From Henricia sp. BOLD:AAB3569 (lineage: Eukaryota; Echinodermata; Asteroidea; Spinulosida; Echinasteridae), in contig JBBELK010000923.1 of assembly GCA_037783545.1 (NCBI GenBank), positions 62,001 through 126,000 of the forward strand: DNA of 64,000 nucleotides. The letters run 5' to 3'. The position numbers and the translations under genes were made by a program. This document shows, piece after piece, positions 22,027-34,000 of the stretch; within the stretch, counting starts at the first letter, position 1; each line of letters begins with the position of its first letter. The notes below the pieces were generated by a model. That model worked only from the letters and a program-made list of their open reading frames with translations, searched no databases and was not told the DNA's origin.

Positions 22027-23518
22027 ATGCTCAGTACTTCGGACTGTCGTAGATACGGCCCAGTTTGGGACGGGATTTTGGTCAAAGTGTGGTCCAAACG
22101 TCGGCAAATTTGGAGGTCGAAAAAATTTTCGACGAACTTCAAATTTTGCATGCTCCTAACACTCTATATTGCGCACTTGTCCTAAAAAATTGACAGACTT
22201 TCGCCGGGAAATTGCAGAGAAATTTCAAAGCTTAGGAAAAAAAGGGGTTGGGGCTTCCTGGATGCTCCCGCAACCTGTGGCTGTCTGTACACACCTCTTT
22301 GGTGTACTCCTGATTCGTGCGCATGCTCAGTACTTCGGACTGTCGTAGATACGGCCCAGTTTGGGACGGGATTTTGGTCAAAGTGTGGTCCAAACGTCGG
22401 CAAATTTGGAGGTCGAAAAATGTTCCGACGAACTTCAAATTTTGCATGCTCCTAACACTCTATATTGCGCACTTGTCCTACAAAAATGACAGACTTTCGC
22501 CGGGAAATTGCAGAGAAATTTCAAAGTTTAGGAAAAAAAGGGGTTGGGGCTTCCTGGATGCTCCCGCAACCTGTGGCTGTCTGTACACACCTCTTTGGTG
22601 TACTCCTGATTCGTGCGCATGCTCAGTACTTCGGACTGTCGTAGATACGGCCCAGTTTGGGACGGGATTTTGGTCAAAGTGTGGTCCAAACGTCGGCAAA
22701 TTTGGAGGTCGAAAAATTTTCCGACGAACTTCAAATTTTGCATGCTCCTAACACTCTATATTGCGCACTTGTCCTAAAAAATTGACAGACTTTCGCCGGG
22801 AAATTGCAGAGAAATTTCAAAGTTTAGGAAAAAAAGGGGTTGGGGCTTCCTGGATGCTCCCGCAACCTGTGGCTGTCTGTACACACCTCTTTGGTGTACT
22901 CCTGATTCGTGCGCATGCTCAGTACTTCGGACTGTCGTAGATACGGCCCAGTTTGGGACGGGATTTTGGTCAAAGTGTGGTCCAAACGTCGGCAAATTTG
23001 GAGGTCGAAAAATTTTCCGACGAACTTCAAATTTTGCATGCTCCTAACACTCTATATTGCGCACTTGTCCTAAAAAATTGACAGACTTTCGCCGGGAAAT
23101 TGCAGAGAAATTTCAAAGTTTAGGAAAAAAAGGGGTTGGGGCTTCCTGGATGCTCCCGCAACCTGTGGCTGTCTGTACACACCTCTTTGGTGTACTCCTG
23201 ATTCGTGCGCATGCTCATTACTTCGGACTGTCGTAGATACGGCCCAGTTTGGGACGGGATTTTGGTCAAAGTGTGGTCCAAACGTCGGCAAATTTGGAGG
23301 TCGAAAAATTTTCCGACGAACTTCAAATTTTGCATGCTCCTAACACTCTATATTGCGCACTTGTCCTAAAAAATTGACAGACTTTCGCCGGGAAATTGCA
23401 GAGAAATTTCAAAGTTTAGGAAAAAAAGGGGTTGGGGCTTCCTGGATGCTCCCGCAACCTGTGGCTGTATGTACACACCTCTTTGATGTACTCCTGATTC
23501 GTGCGCATGCTCAGTACT

Positions 23519-23806
23519 GGGGCGGTCGGGTTGGCGTACGAGTTCTTTCCTCGCCTTTCACCTCTGGGGTCCCGGGTTCGAATCCGGGGCGTGTATGTGG
23601 ATTGGGTTTGCAGTCCCTACTTGACCGCGTGGGTTTTCCCCTGGGGCATTTCTCTGGGGGTTTTCCTCCCACTTCTAAAACTGCAACTCCTTCTTCGTCA
23701 TCTCAAGTTGATAATATAGTATAGTTAAAGCTAAAACCGTATAGTTGATGGCATAAAGGGCCTTAGTTGCCGAAGATGCCATAAAATATACAACAACAAC
23801 AACAAC
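23519..23806 (+). mobile_element. tRNA-derived SINE, plus copy B
   Basis: This 288-bp copy lies 1780 bp from plus copy A, with the same 12-bp duplications (23507-23518 and 23807-23818), the same host-monomer variants on both sides and no difference I can see. It is a satellite-driven duplicate of copy A, not a third insertion. No SINE occurs in the 40 kb to its right. Confidence 0.9.
23575..23585 (+). promoter_or_regulatory. Pol III B box in SINE plus copy B
   Basis: This is the same exact GGTTCGAATCC match as in copy A, at the equivalent position. Confidence 0.72.
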
Positions 23807-24223
23807 ATGCTCAGTACTTCGGACTGTCGTAGATACGGCCCAGTTTGGGACGGGATTTTGGTCAAAGTGTGGTCCAAACGTCGGCAAATTTGGAGGTCGA
23901 AAAAATTTTCGACGAACTTCAAATTTTGCATGCTCCTAACACTCTATATTGCGCACTTGTCCTAAAAAATTGACAGACTTTCGCCGGGAAATTGCAGAGA
24001 AATTTCAAAGCTTAGGAAAAAAAGGGGTTGGGGCTTCCTGGATGCTCCCGCAACCTGTGGCTGTCTGTACACACCTCTTTGGTGTACTCCTGATTCGTGC
24101 GCATGCTCAGTACTTCGGACTGTCGTAGATACGGCCCAGTTTGGGACGGGATTTTGGTCAAAGTGTGGTCCAAACGTCGGCAAATTTGGAGGTCGAAAAA
24201 TGTTCCGACGAACTTCAAATTTT

Positions 24224-27200
24224 GCATGCTCCTAACACTCTATATTGCGCACTTGTCCTACAAAAATGACAGACTTTCGCCGGGAAATTGCAGAGAAATT
24301 TCAAAGTTTAGGAAAAAAGGGGTTGGGGCTTCCTGGAGGCTCCCGAAACCTGTGGCTGTCTGTACACACCTCTTTGGTGTACTCCTGATTCGTGCGCATG
24401 CTCAGTACTTCGGACTGTCGTAGATACGGCCCAGTTTGGGACGGGATTTTGGTCAAAGTGTGGTCCAAACGTCGGCAAATTTGGAGGTCGAAAAATTTTC
24501 CGACGAACTTCAAATTTTGCATGCTCCTAACACTCTATATTGCGCACTTGTCCTAACAAATTGACAGACTTTCGCCGGGAAATTGCAGAGAAATTTCAAA
24601 GTTTAGGAAAAAAAGGGGTTGGGGCTTCCTGGATGCTCCCGCAACCTGTGGCTGTCTGTACACACCTCTTTGGTGTACTCCTGATTCGTGCGCATGCTCA
24701 GTACTTCGGACTGTCGTAGATACGGCCCAGTTTGGGACGGGATTTTGGTCAAAGTGTGGTCCAAACGTCGGCAAATTTGGAGGTCGAACAATTTTCCGAC
24801 GAACTTCAAATTTTGCATGCTCCTAACACTCTATATTGCGCACTTGTCCTAAACAATTGACAGACTTTCGCCGGGAAATTGCAGAGAAATTTCAAAGTTT
24901 AGGAAAAAAAGGGGTTGGGGCTTCCTGGATGCTCCCGCAACCTGTGGCTGTCTGTACACACCTCTTTGGTGTACTCCTGATTCGTGCGCATGCTCAGTAC
25001 TTCGGACTGTCGTAGATACGGCCCAGTTTGGGACGGGATTTTGGTCAAAGTGTGGTCCAAACGTCGGCAAATTTGGAGGTCGAAAAATTTTCCAACGAAC
25101 TTCAAATTTTGCATGCTCCTAACACTCTATATTGCGCACTTGTCCTAAAAAATTGACAGACTTTCGCCGGGAAATTGCAGAGAAATTTCAAAGTTTAGGA
25201 AAAAAGGGGTTGGGGCTTCCTGGAGGCTCCCGAAACCTGTGGCTGTCTGTACACACCTCTTTGGTGTACTCCTGATTCGTGCGCATGCTCAGTACTTCGG
25301 ACTGTCGTAGATACGGCCCAGTTTGGGACGGGATTTTGGTCAAAGTGTGGTCCAAACGTCGGCAAATTTGGAGGTCGAACAATTTTCCGACGAACTTCAA
25401 ATTTTGCATGCTCCTAACACTCTATATTGCGCACTTGTCCTAAAAAATTGACAGACTTTCGCCGGGAAATTGCAGAGAAATTTCAAAGTTTAGGAAAAAA
25501 AGGGGTTGGGGCTTCCTGGATGCTCCCGCAACCTGTGGCTGTCTGTACACACCTCTTTGGTGTACTCCTGATTCGTGCGCATGCTCAGTACTTCGGACTG
25601 TCGTAGATACGGCCCAGTTTGGGACGGGATTTTGGTCAAAGTGTGGTCCAAACGTCGGCAAATTTGGAGGTCGAAAAATTTTCCGACGAACTTCAAATTT
25701 TGCATGCTCCTAACACTCTATATTGCGCACTTGTCCTAAAAAATTGACAGACTTTCGCCGGGAAATTGCAGAGAAATTTCAAAGTTTAGGAAAAAAAGGG
25801 GTTGGGGCTTCCTGGATGCTCCCGCAACCTGTGGCTGTCTGTACACACCTCTTTGGTGTACTCCTGATTCGTGCGCATGCTCAGTACTTCGGACTGTCGT
25901 AGATACGGCCCAGTTTGGGACGGGATTTTGGTCAAAGTGTGGTCCAAACGTCGGCAAATTTGGAGGTCGAAAAATTTTCCGACGAACTTCAAATTTTGCA
26001 TGCTCCTAACACTCTATATTGCGCACTTGTCCTAACAAATTGACAGACTTTCGCCGGGAAATTGCAGAGAAATTTCAAAGTTTAGGAAAAAAAGGGGTTG
26101 GGGCTTCCTGGATGCTCCCGCAACCTGTGGCTGTCTGTACACACCTCTTTGGTGTACTCCTGATTCGTGCGCATGCTCAGTACTTCGGACTGTCGTAGAT
26201 ACGGCCCAGTTTGGGACGGGATTTTGGTCAAAGTGTGGTCCAAACGTCGGCAAATTTGGAGGTCGAAAATTTTTCCGACGAACTTCAAATTTTGCATGCT
26301 CCTAACACTCTATATTGCGCACTTGTTCTAAAAAATTGACAGACTTTCGCCGGGAAATTGCAGAGAAATTTAAAAGTTTAGGAAAAAAAGGGGTTGGGGC
26401 TTCCTGGAGGCTCCCGCAACCTGTGGCTGTCTGTACACACCTCTTTGGTGTACTCCTGATTCGTGCGCATGCTCAGTACTTCGGACTGTCGTAGATACGG
26501 CCCAGTTTGGGACGGGATTTTGGTCAAAGTGTGGTCCAAACGTCGGCAAATTTGGAGGTCGAAAAATTTTCCGACGAACTTCAAATTTTGCATGCTCCTA
26601 ACACTCTATATTGCGCACTTGTCCTAAACAATTGACAGACTTTCGCCGGAAAATTGCAGAGAAATTTCAAAGTTTAGGAAAAAAAGGGGTTGGGGCTTCC
26701 TGGATGCTCCCGCAACCTGTGGCTGTCTGTACACACCTCTTTGGTGTACTCCTGATTCGTGCGCATGCTCAGTACTTCGGACTGTCGTAGATACGGCCCA
26801 GTTTGGGACGGGATTTTGGTCAAAGTGTGGTCCAAACGTCGGCAAATTTGGAGGTCGAAAAATTTTCCGACGAACTTCAAATTTTGCATGCTCCTAACAC
26901 TCTATATTGCGCACTTGTCCTAAAAAATTGACAGACTTTCGCCGGGAAATTGCAGAGAAATTTCAAAGTTTAGGAAAAAAAGGGGTTGGGGCTTCCTGGA
27001 TGCTCCCGCAACCTGTGGCTGTCTGTACACACCTCTTTGGTGTACTCCTGATTCGTGCGCATGCTCAGTACTTCGGACTGTCGTAGATACGGCCCAGTTT
27101 GGGACGGGATTTTGGTCAAAGTGTGGTCCAAACGTCGGCAAATTTGGAGGTCGAAAAATTTTCAGACGAACTTCAAATTTAGCATGCTCCTAACACTCTA

Positions 27201-30200
27201 TATTGCGCACTTGTCCTAAAAAATTGACAGACTTTCGCCGGGAAATTGCAGAGAAATTTTAAAGTTTAGGAAAAAAAGGGGTTGGGGCTTCCTGGATGCT
27301 CCCGCAACCTGTGGCTGTCTGTACACACCTCTTTGGTGTACTCCTGATTCGTGCGCATGCTCAGTACTTCGGACTGTCGTAGATACGGCCCAGTTTGGGA
27401 TGGGATTTTGGTCAAAGTGTGGTCCAAACGTCGGCAAATTTGGAGGTCGAAACATTTTCCGACGAACTTCAAATTTTGCATGCTCCTAACACTCTATATT
27501 GCGCACTTGTCCTAAAAAATTGACAGACTTTCGCCGGGAAATTGCAGAGAAATTTCAAAGTTTAGGAAAAAAGGGGTTGGGGCTTCCTGGAGGCTCCCGA
27601 AACCTGAGGCTGTCTGTACACACCTCTTTGGTGTACTCCTGATTCGTGCGCATGCTCAGTACTTCGGACTGTCGTAGATACGGCCCAGTTTGGGACGGGA
27701 TTTTGGTCAAAGTGTGGTCCAAACGTCGGCAAATTTGGAGGTCGAAAAATTTTCCGACGAACTTCAAATTTTGCATGCTCCTAACACTCTATATTGCGCA
27801 CTTGTCCTAAAAAATTGACAGACTTTCGCCGGGAAATTGCAGAGAAATTTCAAAGTTTAGGAAAAAAAGGGGTTGGGGCTTCCTGGATGCTCCCGCAACC
27901 TGTGGCTGTCTGTACACACCTCTTTGGTGTACTCCTGATTCGTGCGCATGCTCAGTACTTCGGACTGTCGTAGATACGGCCCAGTTTGGGACGGGATTTT
28001 GGTCAAAGTGTGGTCCAAACGTCGGCAAATTTGGAGGTCGAAAAAATTTCCGACGAACTTCAAATTTTGCATGCTCCTAACACTCTATATTGCGCACTTG
28101 TCCTAAACAATTGACAGACTTTCGCCGGGAAATTGCAGAGAAATTTCAAAGTTTAGGAAAAAAAGGGGTTGGGGCTTCCTGGATGCTCCCGCAACCTGTG
28201 GCTGTCTGTACACACCTCTTTGGTGTACTCCTGATTCGTGCGCATGCTCAGTACTTCGGACTGTCGTAGATACGGCCCAGTTTGGGACGGGATTTTGGTC
28301 AAAGTGTGGTCCAAACGTCGGCAAATTTGGAGGTCGAAAAATTTTCCAACGAACTTCAAATTTTGCATGCTCCTAACACTCTATATTGCGCACTTGTCCT
28401 AAAAAATTGACAGACTTTCGCCGGGAAATTGCAGAGAAATTTCAAAGTTTAGGAAAAAAGGGGTTGGGGCTTCCTGGAGGCTCCCGAAACCTGTGGCTGT
28501 CTGTACACACCTCTTTGGTGTACTCCTGATTCGTGCGCATGCTCAGTACTTCGGACTGTCGTAGATACGGCCCAGTTTGGGACGGGATTTTGGTCAAAGT
28601 GTGGTCCAAACGTCGGCAAATTTGGAGGTCGAAAAATTTTCCGACGAACTTCAAATTGTGCATGCTCCTAACACTCTATATTGCGCACTTGTCCTAAAAA
28701 ATTGACAGACTTTCGCCGGGAAATTGCAGAGAAATTTCAAAGTTTAGGAAAAAAAGGGGTTGGGGCTTCCTGGATGCTCCCGCAACCTGTGGCTGTCTGT
28801 ACACACCTCTTTGGTGTACTCCTGATTCGTGCGCATGCTCAGTACTTCGGACTGTCGTAGATACGGCCCAGTTTGGGACGGGATTTTGGTCAAAGTGTGG
28901 TCCAAACGTCGGCAAATTTGGAGGTCGACAAATTTTCCGACGAACTTCAAATTTTGCATGCTCCTAACACTCTATATTGCGCACTTGTCCTAAAAAATTG
29001 ACAGACTTTCGCCGGGAAATTGCAGAGAAATTTCAAAGTTTAGGAAAAAAAGGGGTTGGGGCTTCCTGGATGCTCCCGCAACCTGTGGCTGTCTGTACAC
29101 ACCTCTTTGGTGTACTCCTGATTCGTGCGCATGCTCAGTACTTCGGACTGTCGTAGATACGGCCCAGTTTGGGACGGGATTTTGGTCAAAGTGTGGTCCA
29201 AACGTCGGCAAATTTGGAGGTCGAAAAATTTTCCGACGAACTTCAAATTTTGCATGCTCCTAACACTCTATATTGCGCACTTGTCCTAAACAATTGACAG
29301 ACTTTCGCCGGGAAATTGCAGAGAAATTTCAAAGTTTAGGAAAAAAGGGGTTGGGGCTTCCTGGATGCTCCCGTAACCTGTGGCTGTCTGTACACACCTC
29401 TTTTGTGTACTCCTGATTCGTGCGCATGCTCAGTACTTCGGACTGTCGTAGATACGGCCCAGTTTGGGACGGGATTTTGGTCAAAGTGTGGTCCAAACGT
29501 CGGCAAATTTGGAGGTCGAAAAATTTTCCGACGAACTTCAAATTTTGCATGCTCCTAACACTCTATATTGCGCACTTGTCCTAAAAAATTGACAGACTTT
29601 CGCCGGGAAATTGCAGAGAAATTTCAAAGTTTAGGAAAAAAAGGGGTTGGGGCTTCCTGGATGCTCCCGCAACCTGTGGCTGTCTGTACACACCTCTTTG
29701 GTGTACTCCTGATTCGTGCGCATGCTCAGTACTTCGGACTGTCGTAGATACGGCCCAGTTTGGGACGGGATTTTGGTCAAAGTGTGGTCCAAACGTCGGC
29801 AAATTTGGAGGTCGAAAAATTTTCCGACGAACTTCAAATTTTGCATGCTCCTAACACTCTATATTGCGCACTTGTCCTAAAAAATTGACAGACTTTCGCC
29901 AGGAAATTGCAGAGAAATTTCAAAGTTTAGGAAAAAAAGGGGTTGGGGCTTCCTGGATGCTCCCGCAACCTGTGGCTGTCTGTACACACCTCTTTGGTGT
30001 ACTCCTGATTCGTGCGCATGCTCAGTACTTCGGACTGTCGTAGATACGGCCCAGTTTGGGACGGGATTTTGGTCAAAGTGTGGTCCAAACGTCGGCAAAT
30101 TTGGAGGTCGAAAAATTTTCCGACGAACTTCAAATTTTGCATGCTCCTAACACTCTATATTGCGCACTTGTCCTAAACAATTGACAGACTTTCGCCGGGA

Positions 30201-31026
30201 AATTGCAGAGAAATTTCAAAGTTTAGGAAAAAAAGGGGTTGGGGCTTCCTGGATGCTCCCGCAACCTGTGGCTGTCTGTACACACCTCTTTGGTGTACTC
30301 CTGATTCGTGCGCATGCTCAGTACTTCGGACTGTCGTAGATACGGCCCAGTTTGGGACGGGATTTTGGTCAAAGTGTGGTCCAAACGTCGGCAAATTTGG
30401 AGGTCGAAAAATTTTCCAACGAACTTCAAATTTTGCATGCTCCTAACACTCTATATTGCGCACTTGTCCTAAAAAATTGACAGACTTTCGCCGGGAAATT
30501 GCAGAGAAATTTCAAAGTTTAGGAAAAAAAGGGGTTGGGGCTTCCTGGATGCTCCCGCAACCTGTGGCTGTCTGTACACACCTCTTTGGTGTACTCCTGA
30601 TTCGTGCGCATGCTCAGTACTTCGGACTGTCGTAGATACGGCCCAGTTTGGGACGGGATTTTGGTCAAAGTGTGGTCCAAACGTCGGCAAATTTGGAGGT
30701 CGAAAAATTTTCCGACGAACTTCAAATTTTGCATGCTCCTAACACTCTATATTGCGCACTTGTCCTAAAAAATTGACAGACTTTCGCCGGGAAATTTCAG
30801 AGAAATTTCAAAGTTTAGGAAAAAAAGGGGTTGGGGCTTCCTGGATGCTCCCGCAACCCGTGGCTGTCTGTACACACCTCTTTGGTGTACTCCTGATTCG
30901 TGCGCATGCTCAGTACTTCGGACTGTCGTAGATACGGCCCAGTTTGGGACGGGATTTTGGTCAAAGTGTGGTCCAAACGTCGGCAAATTTGGAGGTCGAA
31001 AAATTTTCCGACGAACTTCAAATTTT
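24224..31026 (+). repeat. Trimeric satellite units of about 887 bp, SINE-free
   Basis: Monomers with an A6 tract plus the linked changes TGGAGGCTCCCGAAACC recur at 24224, 25111, 27478 and 28365. The spacing is 887 bp within each pair, that is three monomers less one base. They alternate with monomers carrying CCTAACAAATTG or CCTAAACAATTG; the latter are often linked to TTTTCCAACGAAC near the end (24815, 28069, 30142). A monomer at 29252 combines CCTAAACAATTG, A6 and CCCGTAACC. Between the trimers lie near-consensus monomers. No insertion and no gene is visible. Confidence 0.85.
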
Positions 31027-34000
31027 GCATGCTCCTAACACTCTATATTGCGCACTTGTCCTAAAAAATTGACAGACTTTCGCCGGGAAATTGCAGAGAA
31101 ATTTCAAAGTTTAGGAAAAAAAGGGGTTGGGGCTTCCTGGATGCTCCCGCAACCTGTGGCTGTCTGTACACACCTCTTTGGTGTACTCCTGATTCGTGCG
31201 CATGCTCAGTACTTCGGACTGTCGTAGATACGGCCCAGTTTGGGACGGGATTTTGGTCAAAGTGTGGTCCAAACGTCGGCAAATTTGGAGGTCGAAACAT
31301 TTTCCAACGAACTTCAAATTGTGCATGCTCCTAACACTCTATATTGCGCACTTGTCCTAAAAAATTGACAGACTTTCGCCGGGAAATTGCAGAGAAATTT
31401 CAAAGTTTAGGAAAAAAAAGGGGTTGGGGCTTCCTGGATGCTCCCGCAACCTGTGGCTGTCTGTACACACCTCTTTGGTGTACTCCTGATTCGTGCGCAT
31501 GCTCAGTACTTCGGACTGTCGTAGATACGGCCCAGTTTGGGACGGGATTTTGGTCAAAGTGTGGTCCAAACGTCGGCAAATTTGGAGGTCGAAAAATTTT
31601 CCGACGAACTTCAAATTTTGCATGCTCCTAACACTCTATATTGCGCACTTGTCCTAAAAAATTGACAGACTTTCGCCGGGAAATTGCAGAGAAATTTCAA
31701 AGTTTAGGAAAAAAAGGGGTTGGGGCTTCCTGGATGCTCCCGCAACCTGTGGCTGTCTGTACACACCTCTTTGGTGTACTCCTGATTCGTGCGCATGCTC
31801 AGTACTTCGGACTGTCGTAGATACGGCCCAGTTTGGGACGGGATTTTGGTCAAAGTGTGGTCCAAACGTCGGCAAATTTGGAGGTCGAAAAATTTTCCGA
31901 CGAACTTCAAATTTTGCATGCTCCTAACACTCTATATTGCGCACTTGTCCTAAAAAATTGACAGACTTTCGCCGGGAAATTGCAGAGAAATTTTAAAGTT
32001 TAGGAAAAAAAGGGGTTGGGGCTTCCTGGATGCTCCCGCAACCTGTGGCTGTCTGTACACACCTCTTTGGTGTACTCCTGATTCGTGCGCATGCTCAGTA
32101 CTTCGGACTGTCGTAGATACGGCCCAGTTTGGGACGGGATTTTGGTCAAAGTGTGGTCCAAACGTCGGCAAATTTGGAGGTCGAAAAATTTTCCGACGAA
32201 CTTCAAATTTTGCATGCTCCTAACACTCTATATTGCGCACTTGTCCTAAAAAATTGACAGACTTTCGCCGGGAAATTGCAGAGAAATTTCAAAGTTTAGG
32301 AAAAAAAAGGGGTTGGGGCTTCCTGGATGCTCCCGCAACCTGTGGCTGTCTGTACACACCTCTTTGGTGTACTCCTGATTCGTGCGCATGCTCAGTACTT
32401 CGGACTGTCGTAGATACGGCCCAGTTTGGGACGGGATTTTGGTCAAAGTGTGGTCCAAACGTCGGCAAATTTGGAGGTCGAAAAATTTTCCGACGAACTT
32501 CAAATTGTGCATGCTCCTAACACTCTATATTGCGCACTTGTCCTAAAAAATTGACAGACTTTCGCCGGGAAATTGCAGAGAAATTTCAAAGTTTAGGAAA
32601 AAAAGGGGTTGGGGCTTCCTGGATGCTCCCGCAACCTGTGGCTGTCTGTACACACCTCTTTGGTGTACTCCTGATTCGTGCGCATGCTCAGTACTTCGGA
32701 CTGTCGTAGATACGGCCCAGTTTGGGACGGGATTTTGGTCAAAGTGTGGTCCAAACGTCGGCAAATTTGGAGGTCGAAAAATTTTCCGACGAACTTCAAA
32801 TTTTGCATGCTCCTAACACTCTATATTGCGCACTTGTCCTAAACAATTGACAGACTTTCGCCGGGAAATTGCAGAGAAATTTCAAAGTTTAGGAAAAAAA
32901 GGGGTTGGGGCTTCCTGGATGCTCCCGCAACCTGTGGCTGTCTGTACACACCTCTTTGGTGTACTCCTGATTCGTGCGCATGCTCAGTACTTCGGACTGT
33001 CGTAGATACGGCCCAGTTTGGGACGGGATTTTGGTCAAAGTGTGGTCCAAACGTCGGCAAATTTGGAGGTCGAAAAATTTTCCGACGAACTTCAAATTTT
33101 GCATGCTCCTAACACTCTATATTGCGCACTTGTCCTAAAAAATTGACAGACTTTCGCCGGGAAATTGCAGAGAAATTTCAAAGTTTAGGAAAAAAAGGGG
33201 TTGGGGCTTCCTGGATGCTCCCGCAACCTGTGGCTGTCTGTACACACCTCTTTGGTGTACTCCTGATTCGTGCGCATGCTCAGTACTTCGGACTGTCGTA
33301 GATACGGCCCAGTTTGGGACGGGATTTTGGTCAAAGTGTGGTCCAAACGTCGGCAAATTTGGAGGTCGAAAAATTTTCCGACGAACTTCAAATTTTGCAT
33401 GCTCCTAACACTCTATATTGCGCACTTGTCCTAAAAAATTGACAGACTTTCGCCGGGAAATTGCAGAGAAATTTCAAAGTTTAGGAAAAAAAGGGGTTGG
33501 GGCTTCCTGGATGCTCCCGCAACCTGTGGCTGTCTGTACACACCTCTTTGGTGTACTCCTGATTCGTGCGCATGCTCAGTACTTCGGACTGTCGTAGATA
33601 CGGCCCAGTTTGGGACGGGATTTTGGTCAAAGTGTGGTCCAAACGTCGGCAAATTTGGAGGTCGAAAAATTTTCCGACGAACTTCAAATTGTGCATGCTC
33701 CTAACACTCTATATTGCGCACTTGTCCTAAAAAATTGACAGACTTTCGCCGGGAAATTGCAGAGAAATTTCAAAGTTTAGGAAAAAAAAGGGGTTGGGGC
33801 TTCCTGGATGCTCCCGCAACCTGTGGCTGTCTGTACACACCTCTTTGGTGTACTCCTGATTCGTGCGCATGCTCAGTAGTACTTCGGACTGTCGTAGATA
33901 CGGCCCAGTTTGGGACGGGATTTTGGTCAAAGTGTGGTCCAAACGTCGGCAAATTTGGAGGTCGAAAAATTTTCCGACGAACTTCAAATTTTGCATGCTC

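Larger units (their letters stand above)
21552..24300 (+). repeat. 1780-bp unit with plus-strand SINE, about 1.5 copies
   Basis: Unit 1 (21552-23331) contains five monomers and one plus-strand SINE. Unit 2 starts at 23332 and follows unit 1 through the SINE and the next markers: TGGCTGTATGTAC with TTTGATGTAC, CGAAAAAATTTTCGACG, AAAGCTTAGG (22229 and 24009), AAATGTTCCG, and CCTACAAAAATGAC (22478 and 24258). It then switches to a different monomer class between about 24272 and 24311. The monomer at 24224 is therefore chimeric and marks a recombination junction. Confidence 0.9.

Noticed and set aside
22317-22751. Plus-strand 144-codon open frame (also at 61644-62078)
   Set aside because: It spans parts of two monomers and is open only because a point change in the A-rich tract near monomer base 37 removes the usual stop. 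The same frame is closed in most other monomers.
23519-23806. A third independent SINE insertion
   Set aside because: Its flanks, target duplication and neighbouring monomer variants are the same as those of the copy 1780 bp upstream, so it is a duplicate.
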